A DNA stretch of 64,000 nucleotides from Bradyrhizobium sp. AUGA SZCCT0283 (lineage in GTDB: Bacteria; Pseudomonadota; Alphaproteobacteria; Rhizobiales; Xanthobacteraceae): positions 248,001 to 312,000 of the forward strand of contig NZ_JAFCLU010000002.1 of the NCBI RefSeq assembly GCF_018130385.1, read 5' to 3'. A program made the translations under genes and the position numbers. The notes beneath the pieces are model-generated. The model was not told where the DNA came from. It saw nothing but the letters and a program-made list of their open reading frames with translations, and did no database searches. Shown here in pieces: positions 41,806 through 49,743 of this stretch. The stretch's first letter is position 1, and the number at the start of each line of letters is the position of its first letter.

Positions 41806-43346
41806 GGTCGCCCTCCCGCTTCACGCAAGGGACGCTCGCCGGGGGTGCGATGGGTTTTGATCCACTCGTCGAGCGCGGCAATTTCGTCTGGCGACAGCCG
41901 CAACCCGAGCTTGGACCTTCGCCATACCACATCATCGGCGGTGCAGGCCCATTCGTTCGACATCAGGTACCTGACTTCGCTCTCCGTCAAGGTGGCGCCG
42001 AACGACTGGCCGAGATCGGCCAATGATTTCGCGTTACCGAGCAATTTTGTCGCACGCGTGCCATAGGCATGCGCGAGCCGGTTGGCATGCGCCTTATCGA
42101 GGAACGGGTATTCCCGCATCAGTTCCGCCGTCAGCGCGGCGACCGCCGAAACATCCATGTCGCCGCCGGGCAGCGGTGACTTGCCGGTCCAGCCTTCCTT
42201 GGCTTTGGCGCTGCGCAAGTATGGCGAGAGCCGCTCCAGCGCTTCCTCGGCGAGCCGCCGATAGGTCGTGATCTTGCCGCCATAGATCGACAGCAACGGC
42301 GCGCCACCGGGCGTATCGAGTTCGAACACGTAATCGCGGGTCGCAGCTTTCGCTTCGCTGGCGCCGTCATCATAGAGCGGCCGCACGCCGGAATAGGTCC
42401 AGACGACATCCGCAGGCAGCACAGGCTTTTTGAGGTATTCGCTGGCCGACGCGCAGAGATATTGAATCTCCTCAGGGCTGGCTTTCACCTTGGCCGGATC
42501 GCCGTCGTAATCGCGATCGGTGGTGCCGATCAGGGTGAAATCGTCCTGATAGGGAATGACGAAGATGATGCGGCCGTCGGCGTTCTGGAACATGTAGGCG
42601 CGGTCGTGCGCATAGAGCTTGCGCACCACGATGTGGGAGCCCTGCACCAGCCGCACTTTTGCGCGCGCGTTGACGCCCGAACCCGACGAGAGCACCTGTT
42701 CGACCCAAGGGCCGCCGGCGTTGACCAACGCGCGCGAGCGAATGGTAGTACGCTCACCGCTCATGGTGTTCTCGACGGTGACCTGCCAGATACCGTCGAC
42801 CTGACGGATCTCGACCGCGCGCGAGCGGGTGTGGATTTCGGCGCCGCGATCGGCGGCGTCGCGTGCGGTGAGCACAACGAGGCGCGCGTCATCGACGAAG
42901 CAGTCGGAATATTCGAAGCCCCTGGTGTAGCGGTTGGCAATCAGAGGCTTGCCTACCTCGTCACGCGCGAGATCGACCGAGCGGGTCGGCGGCAGCAGAT
43001 GACGGCCGCCGATATGGTCATAAAGAAACAACCCCAGCCTGAGCAGCCAGGCCGGACGCAATCCGGAGTGGTGCGGCAAAACGAAACGCAACGGCCTGAT
43101 GATGTGGGGCGCGATCTGCCAGAGGATTTCGCGCTCAATCAGCGCCTCACGGACCAGCCGGAATTCGTAATATTCGAGATAGCGCAGCCCGCCATGCACC
43201 AGCTTGGTCGACCAGGACGACGTTCCGCTCGCCAAGTCATTCATTTCACAAAGGAAAACGGAATTGCCTCGGCCCACCGCATCGCGCGCGATGCCGCAGC
43301 CATTGATGCCGCCTCCGATAATGGCGAGGTCGAATACCCTGTCCAC
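41802..43346 (-). CDS. glpD: Aerobic glycerol-3-phosphate dehydrogenase
   Basis: 514 aa. I start at GTG 43346 (VDRVFDLAIIGGGINGCG), with GGGGAAG seven bases before it; a GTG at 43376 is also open. FAD-binding GGGINGCGIARDAVGRG at ~10-26; then SSWSTKLVHGGLRYLEYYEFRLVREALIERE and GGKITTYRRLAEEA typical of GlpD. It oxidises glycerol 3-phosphate to dihydroxyacetone phosphate at the inner membrane, passing electrons to ubiquinone. Second gene of the glp cluster; glycerol kinase is not in the window. Its stop overlaps glpS. Confidence 0.93.
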   Translation of the reverse strand: MDRVFDLAIIGGGINGCGIARDAVGRGNSVFLCEMNDLASGTSSWSTKLVHGGLRYLEYYEFRLVREALIEREILWQIAPHIIRPLRFVLPHHSGLRPAWLLRLGLFLYDHIGGRHLLPPTRSVDLARDEVGKPLIANRYTRGFEYSDCFVDDARLVVLTARDAADRGAEIHTRSRAVEIRQVDGIWQVTVENTMSGERTTIRSRALVNAGGPWVEQVLSSGSGVNARAKVRLVQGSHIVVRKLYAHDRAYMFQNADGRIIFVIPYQDDFTLIGTTDRDYDGDPAKVKASPEEIQYLCASASEYLKKPVLPADVVWTYSGVRPLYDDGASEAKAATRDYVFELDTPGGAPLLSIYGGKITTYRRLAEEALERLSPYLRSAKAKEGWTGKSPLPGGDMDVSAVAALTAELMREYPFLDKAHANRLAHAYGTRATKLLGNAKSLADLGQSFGATLTESEVRYLMSNEWACTADDVVWRRSKLGLRLSPDEIAALDEWIKTHRTPGERPLREAGGRP

Positions 43347-43385
43347 CAAACGCTTCCCCGGCGACCGCCTCTTCACTTCGGCGAT

Positions 43386-43437
43386 TTCGCTTTCGGTTTG
43401 GAGTTAATCACAAACAAAAACGAAAGCAAGACGAAAG
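43386..43437 (-). promoter_or_regulatory. Candidate GlpR operator and glpD promoter region
   Basis: Just upstream of glpD, CTTTCGT occurs twice with an 11-base period on the minus strand (ACGAAAG at 43420-43426 and 43431-43437 on the plus strand), followed by a CGAAAG-type copy in opposite orientation near 43387-43396. Repeats of TTTCG on one face of the helix are typical of DeoR-family GlpR operators. Confidence 0.35.
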
Positions 43438-43632
43438 AGGAGCTCGGGCGTTATTGGGGACATACTTTTGGGGGCAAATCCGCTTCGAGCCCCGGGCGTT
43501 GAGATCGTGGGGACTTTCATCCATCAAGACGGCGCCTCGCGCCTCTGAGGTCTGGCACCTTTGACGAGGACGAAATGCCGGATCTTCATGGTGAGGAGCC
43601 GCGCAGCGGTGTCTCGGCCCGTGGTCGGCGCG

Positions 43633-44463
43633 CTATTTCAACCGCACCACCGTCGAAGCCGACTCGCCGTTCGGCTCGTCGATATCCGCCGCCGGCTTGT
43701 CCATCGCCTCGACCACTTCGATGCCCCGATGGTGGCAGATGCTGGCAAGGCCCGCCGGCAGCGGCGCATCGGTCACGAAGGTCTGGATCTGGCTGAGATG
43801 GGCGATGCGCACCGGGGCGCTGCGCCGAAGTTTGGTCGAGTCCGCGACCAGCATGACGCTGCGGGCGTTGGCGATGATCGCCTGCGCGGCCTGCACCTCG
43901 CGATAATCGAAGTCGAGCAGCGCGCCCTCCTCGTCGATCGCGGATGCGCCGATGATGGCGTAATCGACCTTGAACTGGCCGATCAGGCTGATCGCGGTCG
44001 AGCCGATCACCGCGCCGTCGGCGCGGCGCACCGCGCCACCCGCCACGATCACCTCGATGCGCGGGTGCCGATACAAGAGCATCGCGACGTTGAGGTTGTT
44101 GGTGATGACGAGCAAATCCTCATGCGAGGTCAGCGCGCTCGCGACTTCTTCCGTCGTGGTGCCGATGTTGATGAACAGCGAGCAGCCGTTCGGAATCCGC
44201 GACGCCGCGGCGATGCCGATTGCCCGCTTCTCCTCCGCCGCCACGAAGCGCCGCGCCTCATAGGCGAGGTTTTCAACGCCAGAGGCGATGATGGCGCCGC
44301 CATGGATGCGGGTCAGCGAGCGCTGGTCGCAGAGGTCGTTGAGATCCTTGCGGATGGTCTGCGCCGAAACCTCGAAACGCTTGGCGAGGTCTTCCACCAT
44401 CACCCGGCCAAAGGCGCGGGCGATGTTGAGGATTTCAGTCTGGCGGTGGGACAGTCCGGCCAT
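43633..44463 (-). CDS. glpR: DeoR-family repressor GlpR
   Basis: 276 aa. N-terminal DeoR winged helix (~5-58: SHRQTEILNIARAFGRVMVEDLAKRFEVSAQTIRKDLNDLCDQRSLTRIHGGA), then the DeoR sensor domain (~75-235) with INIGTTTEEVA, VITNNLNVA, VIVAGGAVRR, and DYAIIGASAIDEEGALLDFDYREVQ. In the E. coli model glycerol 3-phosphate binding relieves repression. It heads the glp cluster, 286 bases upstream of glpD on the same strand; the gap probably holds the main glpD promoter and operator. Confidence 0.92.
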   Translation of the reverse strand: MAGLSHRQTEILNIARAFGRVMVEDLAKRFEVSAQTIRKDLNDLCDQRSLTRIHGGAIIASGVENLAYEARRFVAAEEKRAIGIAAASRIPNGCSLFINIGTTTEEVASALTSHEDLLVITNNLNVAMLLYRHPRIEVIVAGGAVRRADGAVIGSTAISLIGQFKVDYAIIGASAIDEEGALLDFDYREVQAAQAIIANARSVMLVADSTKLRRSAPVRIAHLSQIQTFVTDAPLPAGLASICHHRGIEVVEAMDKPAADIDEPNGESASTVVRLK

Positions 44464-44692
44464 GGCGGCGCCCTTGAGATATGGAGTGGGGGCACAAAGT
44501 TGCCGTTATGGTGCGGCTGATTGAGGCTGCGGTCAACGAGGGAGATCGGCCGCAGCGCAATTGGCCGGCCGAAACAACGAATCTGGTTAAGGCGACCGCG
44601 CCGGAAGCCATACGGGCCGCACCAGCGGTGCTCGACAACGCAATTTGTGGCTGCAACACTGTGATCACAACCAGAAACGAATGGAGGAAACC

Positions 44693-45148
44693 ATGAACAT
44701 CGATCGCCGCCAGCTCGCCTTGCCCGTACTCGCACTTGGGCTGACACTTGGGCTCATGAGCGTCGTCCCCGCTTTTGCCGGTGCGGACGAGGATGCCGTC
44801 GCGAAGAACGTCGAAGCCTTCCGTGCGGCGCAGGCAGCTGGCAATGCCGAGGGGGTCGCCTCACTCTGCGCGGAAGAGCTGAGCTACAGCCACTCGAACG
44901 CCAAGGTCGACACCAAGGCGTCGCTTCTCGACGGCATCACCAAGGCCAACTACAAATGGACGTCGCTCGAATACAAGGATCCCACGGTCCGTGTCGTCGG
45001 CCCGGCCGCCATCGTGCGCTTCAACTTCGTCGGCGAGCAGGAGTTCACCGACGGCAAGAAGACGCCGCAGAACCTCCACATCCTGATGAACTGGCAGAAA
45101 CAGGGCTCGGACTGGAAACTGCTGTCGCGGTCGGCCACCAAGCTTTGA
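44693..45148 (+). CDS. Secreted NTF2-like (SnoaL/DUF4440) protein
   Basis: 151 aa. ATG preceded by GGAGGAAACC. Residues 1-29 form a leader with RR at 5-6 (DRRQLALPVLALGLTLGLMSVVPAFA), Sec or possibly Tat. The mature part is an NTF2-like cone fold: VAKNVEAFRAAQAAGNAEGVASLCAEELSYSHSNAKVDTKASLLDGI ... VVGPAAIVRFNFVGEQEF ... HILMNWQKQGSDWKLLSRSATKL. Members include steroid isomerase-like enzymes and non-catalytic proteins; no ligand can be named. Divergent from glpR with 229 bases between. Confidence 0.85.
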   Translation: MNIDRRQLALPVLALGLTLGLMSVVPAFAGADEDAVAKNVEAFRAAQAAGNAEGVASLCAEELSYSHSNAKVDTKASLLDGITKANYKWTSLEYKDPTVRVVGPAAIVRFNFVGEQEFTDGKKTPQNLHILMNWQKQGSDWKLLSRSATKL

Positions 45149-45172
45149 CCGCTGAAAGACGGTCGCTGGCGG

Positions 45173-45361
45173 TCACGCCGCCAGCGGCATCCCGCTGGCA
45201 AGACGCCGGGCCGCGCGCTCGGCCTCGCGGGCGTTGCGGAATATCTGCCCTTCCAGCCGGTTGAAACGGTGCGAGGCGGCAAAGAACCGATAGCCGCCTG
45301 GAGCGCGCACAATAATCCCTGCCGGCTGCGAGCCGACTTCGATGATATAGGTGTCCGACAT
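45173..45361 (-). CDS. Small hypothetical protein
   Basis: 62 aa from ATG 45361 (MSDTYIIEVGSQPAGIIVRAPGGYRFFAASHRFNRLEGQIF, then an Arg/Ala-rich helix). The pattern (hydrophobic strand, GGYRFFA, then a basic amphipathic helix RNAREAERAARRL) recurs in small rhizobial proteins of unknown function. No strong ribosome-binding site; the frame is open to 45625, but that part overlaps the glycine-zipper gene antisense. Converges on the NTF2-like gene; a hairpin (GCTGGCGG/CCGCCAGC near 45167-45186) at their 3' ends may terminate both. Confidence 0.55.
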   Translation of the reverse strand: MSDTYIIEVGSQPAGIIVRAPGGYRFFAASHRFNRLEGQIFRNAREAERAARRLASGMPLAA

Positions 45362-45503
45362 GGCCCAGCCTGTGATTTCTTCCGGGCTTACAACGGGTTG
45401 CACGGCAAATTGTTCCTCGCCCACCGTTGCGCCGCACGGCCAACCTATGTCAAAGCTGGTTGCGGAATAGCTGGCGAATCGTTCAAATGGCCGGAGAACT
45501 GAC

Positions 45504-45935
45504 ATGATGCCGAAATTCGCGTTCTCGATGCTGGTTGCCCTTGCGGTTTGCGCACCGCTCCAGGAGGCGGCGGCGCAGGAAAGCACGCTCGGGGGCGCGC
45601 TGTTCGGCGGCGCCGCGGGCGCCATCGTCGGCGGCGCGCTCGGCGGCGGCCGCGGCGCCGCGGTCGGCGCGATCGTGGGCGCTACGACGGGAGCCGCGAT
45701 CGGCGCCCAGGGCGAGCCGCGGCCCGGTGGTTATCGCTACTATCAAGGCGGCTGCTACGTGGAACAGCCCGGCGGCTGGCAGGAAGTTCCGCCGCGCTAT
45801 TGCGGTGTCCAGGCGCAATACGCACCGCCGCCGCGGTATTATGACGACACGCCGCGCTGCATGCGCTCACCCAGCTATAATCCGCGCCGTGGCACGTTCA
45901 TTGGCCGTGACGGCTACGAGCGTCCCTGCCCGTAA
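45504..45935 (+). CDS. Secreted glycine-zipper protein
   Basis: 143 aa. Two Met at the start, then a signal peptide (to ~24, QEAAAQ). Residues ~28-70 are a glycine-zipper: LGGALFGGAAGAIVGGALGGGRGAAVGAIVGATTGAAIGAQGE, able to form a tightly packed hairpin in the outer membrane or pack against peptidoglycan. The rest is Tyr/Pro/Cys-rich (YYQGGCYVEQPGGWQEVPPRYCGVQ) with four Cys, reminiscent of rhizobial BA14K-like surface proteins. Function unknown. Confidence 0.8.
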   Translation: MMPKFAFSMLVALAVCAPLQEAAAQESTLGGALFGGAAGAIVGGALGGGRGAAVGAIVGATTGAAIGAQGEPRPGGYRYYQGGCYVEQPGGWQEVPPRYCGVQAQYAPPPRYYDDTPRCMRSPSYNPRRGTFIGRDGYERPCP

Positions 45936-45938
45936 GCT

Positions 45939-46367
45939 TCAGGTCGTTATCACGCCGTCCGGGCTCACTGGCTGCGGACGGCCGTTGTCGTCGATCGAAA
46001 CGTAGGTGAAGTTGCCGTCGGTCACCAGGATCGACTGCAACTCTTTGCGCCGCACCACCCATGCTTCGAGATGGACCGTGATCGAGGTACGCCCGACCCG
46101 CACCAGATTGGCGTAGACGGACACGAGATCACCGACGTAGACGGATTTGCGGAAATTCATCGCCTCGATCGCTACCGTTACAGTGCGCGACTTGGCGATC
46201 TTGGAAGCGAACACGCCTCCGCCGATATCCATCTGGCTCAACAGCCAGCCGCCGAAAATATCTCCATTGGCGTTGGTATCGGCCGGCATCGCCAGCGTGC
46301 GGATGCAGAGATCGCCCCGCGGCTCGGTTTCAGTTGAGACCGGCGCGTGCACTTGCGTTTCGTTCAC
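45939..46367 (-). CDS. Acyl-CoA thioesterase (hotdog fold, YciA type)
   Basis: 142 aa. Hotdog-fold pattern ADTNANGDIFGGWLLSQMDIGGGVFASKIAKSRTVTVAIEAMNFRKSVYVGDLVSVYANLVRVGRTSITVHLEAWV, with the catalytic Asn/Asp region NANGDIFGG as in YciA. It hydrolyses acyl-CoA to free CoA and fatty acid in the cytoplasm. The ATG overlaps the fadB stop by four bases (ATGA), so it is the last gene of the beta-oxidation operon and may relieve CoA sequestration. Confidence 0.88.
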   Translation of the reverse strand: MNETQVHAPVSTETEPRGDLCIRTLAMPADTNANGDIFGGWLLSQMDIGGGVFASKIAKSRTVTVAIEAMNFRKSVYVGDLVSVYANLVRVGRTSITVHLEAWVVRRKELQSILVTDGNFTYVSIDDNGRPQPVSPDGVITT

Positions 46368-48457
46368 TTGAAAGTCTCCCAGCCGGCATCCGGCGTAAAC
46401 CTGCCGCCGAACTTGTCGGTCAGGGCCTCCAGCGTCGAGACCACGTTCTCTACGCCGCGGGTTCGCGCGTAGTTCAACGGACCGCCGCGGAACGGCGCGT
46501 AGCCGGTGCCGAAGATGACGGCGCCGTCGACCACATCGGCATTGTCGACGATGCCCTCGCGCAAACAGGCGACGCAGACATTCGACATCGGCAGGATCAG
46601 CCGGTCGATCATTTCCGCCGATGGTTCCGAGATCACGGACATGCCGCCGGTGTCGGCCTTGCCGTCCCTCCAGGTGTAAAAGCCCTTGCCGGTCTTGCGG
46701 CCGAGTTCGCCGTTGGCGACCTTGTCGCGCAACCAGGCCGGCGTCGGCGGCAACATGTCGCCGAACTTCGAGCGCAGCATGTCGCCGACATCGAGGCAGA
46801 TATCGAGGCCGACCTGGTCGGCCAATTCAATAGGCCCCATCGGCATGCCGAACTTTTTCGCGGCGGCGTCGATCACCGTTTTGTCGACCTTCTCGTCCAG
46901 CATCAGCATCGCTTCCAGCATGTACGGCGTCAGCGCACGGTTGACGACGAAGCCGGGCGAGGATTTTACCGGCAGCGGGAGCCGGTCGATCGCACCGACG
47001 AAGGCCAGCGCCTCCTTCAGCAGTTGCGCGTCCGTGCCATCATGGCTGACGACCTCGACGAGTTGCAGCCGCGATACCGGATTGAAGAAGTGCAGCCCGA
47101 GCAGCCGCTCGGGCTTCTGCAGGGTGGTGCGCAGGTCCTGCAGCGGAATGCTGGAGGTGTTGGTCGCGAGGATCGCGCCCGGCTTCATCTTCGGCTCGAG
47201 GCCAGCATAGACCTTCTGCTTCAGCTCCAGCTTTTCCGGCACCGCCTCGATGATGAGGTCGGCGTTGCGGACGCCCTCGGATTGCATGTCTGGCATCAGC
47301 CGGTCCAGCGCGTCGCGCACAGAAGTACGCTTGCGCAGGATTTTGCCGTAGAGATCGGCGGCACGCTTGATCGCGCTCGCGATCGGCTCAGCCTTCATGT
47401 CGGCGAGCGTCACCCGCATGTCCTGCCCGGCGCACCAGGCGGCGATGTCGCCGCCCATCGCGCCGGCGCCGATGACGTGGACGTGCTCGATCTTATTGCC
47501 ACTGCCGGCGAGCTTCTTCATCTGCTCGCGCAGGAAGAAGACGCGGATCAGGTTTTGCGCGGTCGGCGTCACCATCAATTTGGCGAAAGACGCCTTCTCG
47601 GCGTTGAGCATCGCCGCACGGTCGCCGCCATGCTTTTCCCAGAGTTCGATCAGCGCGTAAGGCGCGGGGTAATGCGCTTCCGGCGCGGCCTTGGCGGTCT
47701 CGCCTCGCATGCGCCCGGCGAGGAAGCCCCTGACGGGACCGAGGCTAAGAACATTGTTGAGCAGCCCGGGCCGCGCGCGCTTCAGACGGCCGGATACGGC
47801 GTCCTTCACCGCATTGCGAACATGCCGCTCCTGCGTCACGGCGTCGACCAGCCCGAGCGATTTCGCTTTCCGCGCATCGATGGTCTTGCCGGTCAGCATC
47901 AGCGGCATCGCCTGCATCGGATTGACCAGCTGCGTGAACCGCACAGTGCCGCCGAGGCCGGGATGCAGGCCGAGCATCACCTCAGGGAAACCAAACCGCG
48001 CATCCTCGATCGCGATCCGCATCTGGCAGGCGAGCGCCACTTCGAGCCCGCCGCCGAGGCAGAAGCCGTGGATCACGGCCACGCTCGGAACCCGCAGGGC
48101 CTCGAGCCGGTCGATCACCGCATGCGCGCGGCCGATCTCGATCTCGACGGCGCTCGAATCGGTCGCGCCGCGAAACGCATTGACGTCGGCGCCGGCAATG
48201 AAGCCGGACTTTTTGGCGGAACGGATGACGAGGCCGGTGGGACGTTGGCTTTCCAGCTCCGCCAGCACCCTATCGAGTTCCTCGATCAGATCCGCCGAGA
48301 GCGTATTGGCGCTGGTGCCCTCGCGGTCGAACAACAGCCAGGCGACGCCGTCGGCATCACGGGTCAGTTTGAAGTTCTTGTACAGCCCATCGGCGGCGGG
48401 CTTCGGCCCCAGTTCGAGCACGCGATCGCCGAGAACGTTCATGATCTGGCTATCCAT
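46364..48457 (-). CDS. fadB: Enoyl-CoA hydratase / 3-hydroxyacyl-CoA dehydrogenase (FadB-like)
   Basis: 697 aa, starting at ATG 48457 (MDSQIMNVLG). The N-terminal crotonase half (~20-200) has SGFIAGADVNAF (oxyanion hole) and HGFCLGGGLEVALAC plus LGLHPGLGGTVRF. The NAD-binding site is VIGAGAMGGDIAAWCAG (~295-311), then NTSSIPLQDL and LLGLHFFNPVSRLQLVEVV; two C-terminal dehydrogenase domains follow. It carries out hydration and oxidation in fatty-acid beta-oxidation, with the thiolase encoded just upstream. Two bases separate it from fadA. Confidence 0.92.
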   Translation of the reverse strand: MDSQIMNVLGDRVLELGPKPAADGLYKNFKLTRDADGVAWLLFDREGTSANTLSADLIEELDRVLAELESQRPTGLVIRSAKKSGFIAGADVNAFRGATDSSAVEIEIGRAHAVIDRLEALRVPSVAVIHGFCLGGGLEVALACQMRIAIEDARFGFPEVMLGLHPGLGGTVRFTQLVNPMQAMPLMLTGKTIDARKAKSLGLVDAVTQERHVRNAVKDAVSGRLKRARPGLLNNVLSLGPVRGFLAGRMRGETAKAAPEAHYPAPYALIELWEKHGGDRAAMLNAEKASFAKLMVTPTAQNLIRVFFLREQMKKLAGSGNKIEHVHVIGAGAMGGDIAAWCAGQDMRVTLADMKAEPIASAIKRAADLYGKILRKRTSVRDALDRLMPDMQSEGVRNADLIIEAVPEKLELKQKVYAGLEPKMKPGAILATNTSSIPLQDLRTTLQKPERLLGLHFFNPVSRLQLVEVVSHDGTDAQLLKEALAFVGAIDRLPLPVKSSPGFVVNRALTPYMLEAMLMLDEKVDKTVIDAAAKKFGMPMGPIELADQVGLDICLDVGDMLRSKFGDMLPPTPAWLRDKVANGELGRKTGKGFYTWRDGKADTGGMSVISEPSAEMIDRLILPMSNVCVACLREGIVDNADVVDGAVIFGTGYAPFRGGPLNYARTRGVENVVSTLEALTDKFGGRFTPDAGWETFK

Positions 48458-48459
48458 GC

Positions 48460-49743
48460 TCACACCGTCTCTATCAGCATCGCGCCGCCCTGCCCGCCGC
48501 CGATACATTCGGTGGCGATGCCGCGCCGTGTGCCCAATCGCTTCATGGCGTTGACAAGGTGCAGCACGATACGGTTGCCGCTGCAGCCCACGGGATGGCC
48601 AAGGCTGATCGCGCCGCCATCGACATTCAACTTCGTCTGGTCGAGTTCGCCGGCCGCGCCATCGAGGCCGAGAATTTCCTTGCAGAACTTTTCGTCGTTC
48701 CAGGCGGCGAGGCAGCCCAGCACCTGCGTCGCAAATGCCTCGTTCAATTCCCAGGTCTCGATATCGGAAAGCGTCAGCTCATTGCGCTTCAACAGCTCCG
48801 TCGCGGACAACACCGGCCCGAGGCCCATGATGCCGGGATCAAGCGCCGACCACTGGCTGTCGAGAATGACCGCCTTCGGCGTCAGCCCGTGCTTCGCCAC
48901 GGCCTCTTCGGAAGCGAGGATCACCCAGGACGCGCCGTCGGTGATCTGCGAGGAATTGCCGGCGGTGACCTTGCCCCAGGGACGTTCGAACACCGGCTTC
49001 AGTTTCGCCAGGCTCTCCGGCGTCGAGTCCGGCCGCACGCCATCGTCGTGATCATAGAACTTGCCGTCGCGCGCAAACGCCGTCTCGACCTCGCCCTTGA
49101 GCCAGCCTTCTACTTGCGCTCTTGCCAGCCGCTTGTGGCTTTCGGCGGCATAGGCATCCGACTGCACGCGCGTAATGCCGAAGAGATGCCCAACCACTTC
49201 GGCGGTCTGGCCCATGTTGAGATCGGTGATGGGATCGGTGAGCCCGCGCTCGAGCCCGATGATCGGCTTGAAATAGCTCGGCTTCACCTTCAGCGCGGCC
49301 ATGATTTTTGCGCCGATGCCCTTGGCTCCCGCAAGGCCTGCGAACCAGCGCACGCCCTGTTGCGGCCATACCAGCGGTGCGTGGCTTAACGCCTCGGCGC
49401 CGCCCGCCAGAATGAGGTCTGAGACGCCTTCGCGGATGTAGCGATAGGCCGTGTCGATCGACTGCATGCCGGAGCCGCAGTTGATCTGCACGGTGAAGGC
49501 GACCATCTTCTCGCCCATGCCGAGCCGCAGCGCGGCGACGCGGGCCGGGTTCATCTCGTCGGCGATAACGTTGACGCAGCCGAGGATGACTTGATCGAAG
49601 GCGTCAGGCGCGAAAGGCTGCCGCGCCAATAGCGGCCGGCCGCATTGCACGGCGAGATCGACCGGGGTGAACGGGCCGGGACCGGAGCGTGCTTTCAGGA
49701 ACGGCGTCCGGCTGCCGTCGACGATAAAGACCGGTCGCGCCAT
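48460..49743 (-). CDS. fadA: Acetyl-CoA acyltransferase (thiolase, FadA/FadI-like)
   Basis: 427 aa. Active-site Cys in INCGSGMQSIDTAYRYI (~89), His in NEAFA region and the second Cys in GHPVGCSGNRIVLHLV near the C-terminus; ending GGGQGGAMLIE is canonical. It cleaves 3-ketoacyl-CoA to acetyl-CoA. At 427 aa it is nearer FadI than FadA in size. ATG overlaps the fadE stop by one base. Second gene of the fadE-fadA-fadB-thioesterase operon. Confidence 0.92.
   Translation of the reverse strand: MARPVFIVDGSRTPFLKARSGPGPFTPVDLAVQCGRPLLARQPFAPDAFDQVILGCVNVIADEMNPARVAALRLGMGEKMVAFTVQINCGSGMQSIDTAYRYIREGVSDLILAGGAEALSHAPLVWPQQGVRWFAGLAGAKGIGAKIMAALKVKPSYFKPIIGLERGLTDPITDLNMGQTAEVVGHLFGITRVQSDAYAAESHKRLARAQVEGWLKGEVETAFARDGKFYDHDDGVRPDSTPESLAKLKPVFERPWGKVTAGNSSQITDGASWVILASEEAVAKHGLTPKAVILDSQWSALDPGIMGLGPVLSATELLKRNELTLSDIETWELNEAFATQVLGCLAAWNDEKFCKEILGLDGAAGELDQTKLNVDGGAISLGHPVGCSGNRIVLHLVNAMKRLGTRRGIATECIGGGQGGAMLIETV

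Noticed and set aside
46334..49051. 905-codon plus-strand frame opposite fadB and fadA
   Set aside because: Both minus-strand genes have complete enzyme motifs; the plus frame is an antisense artefact of high GC.
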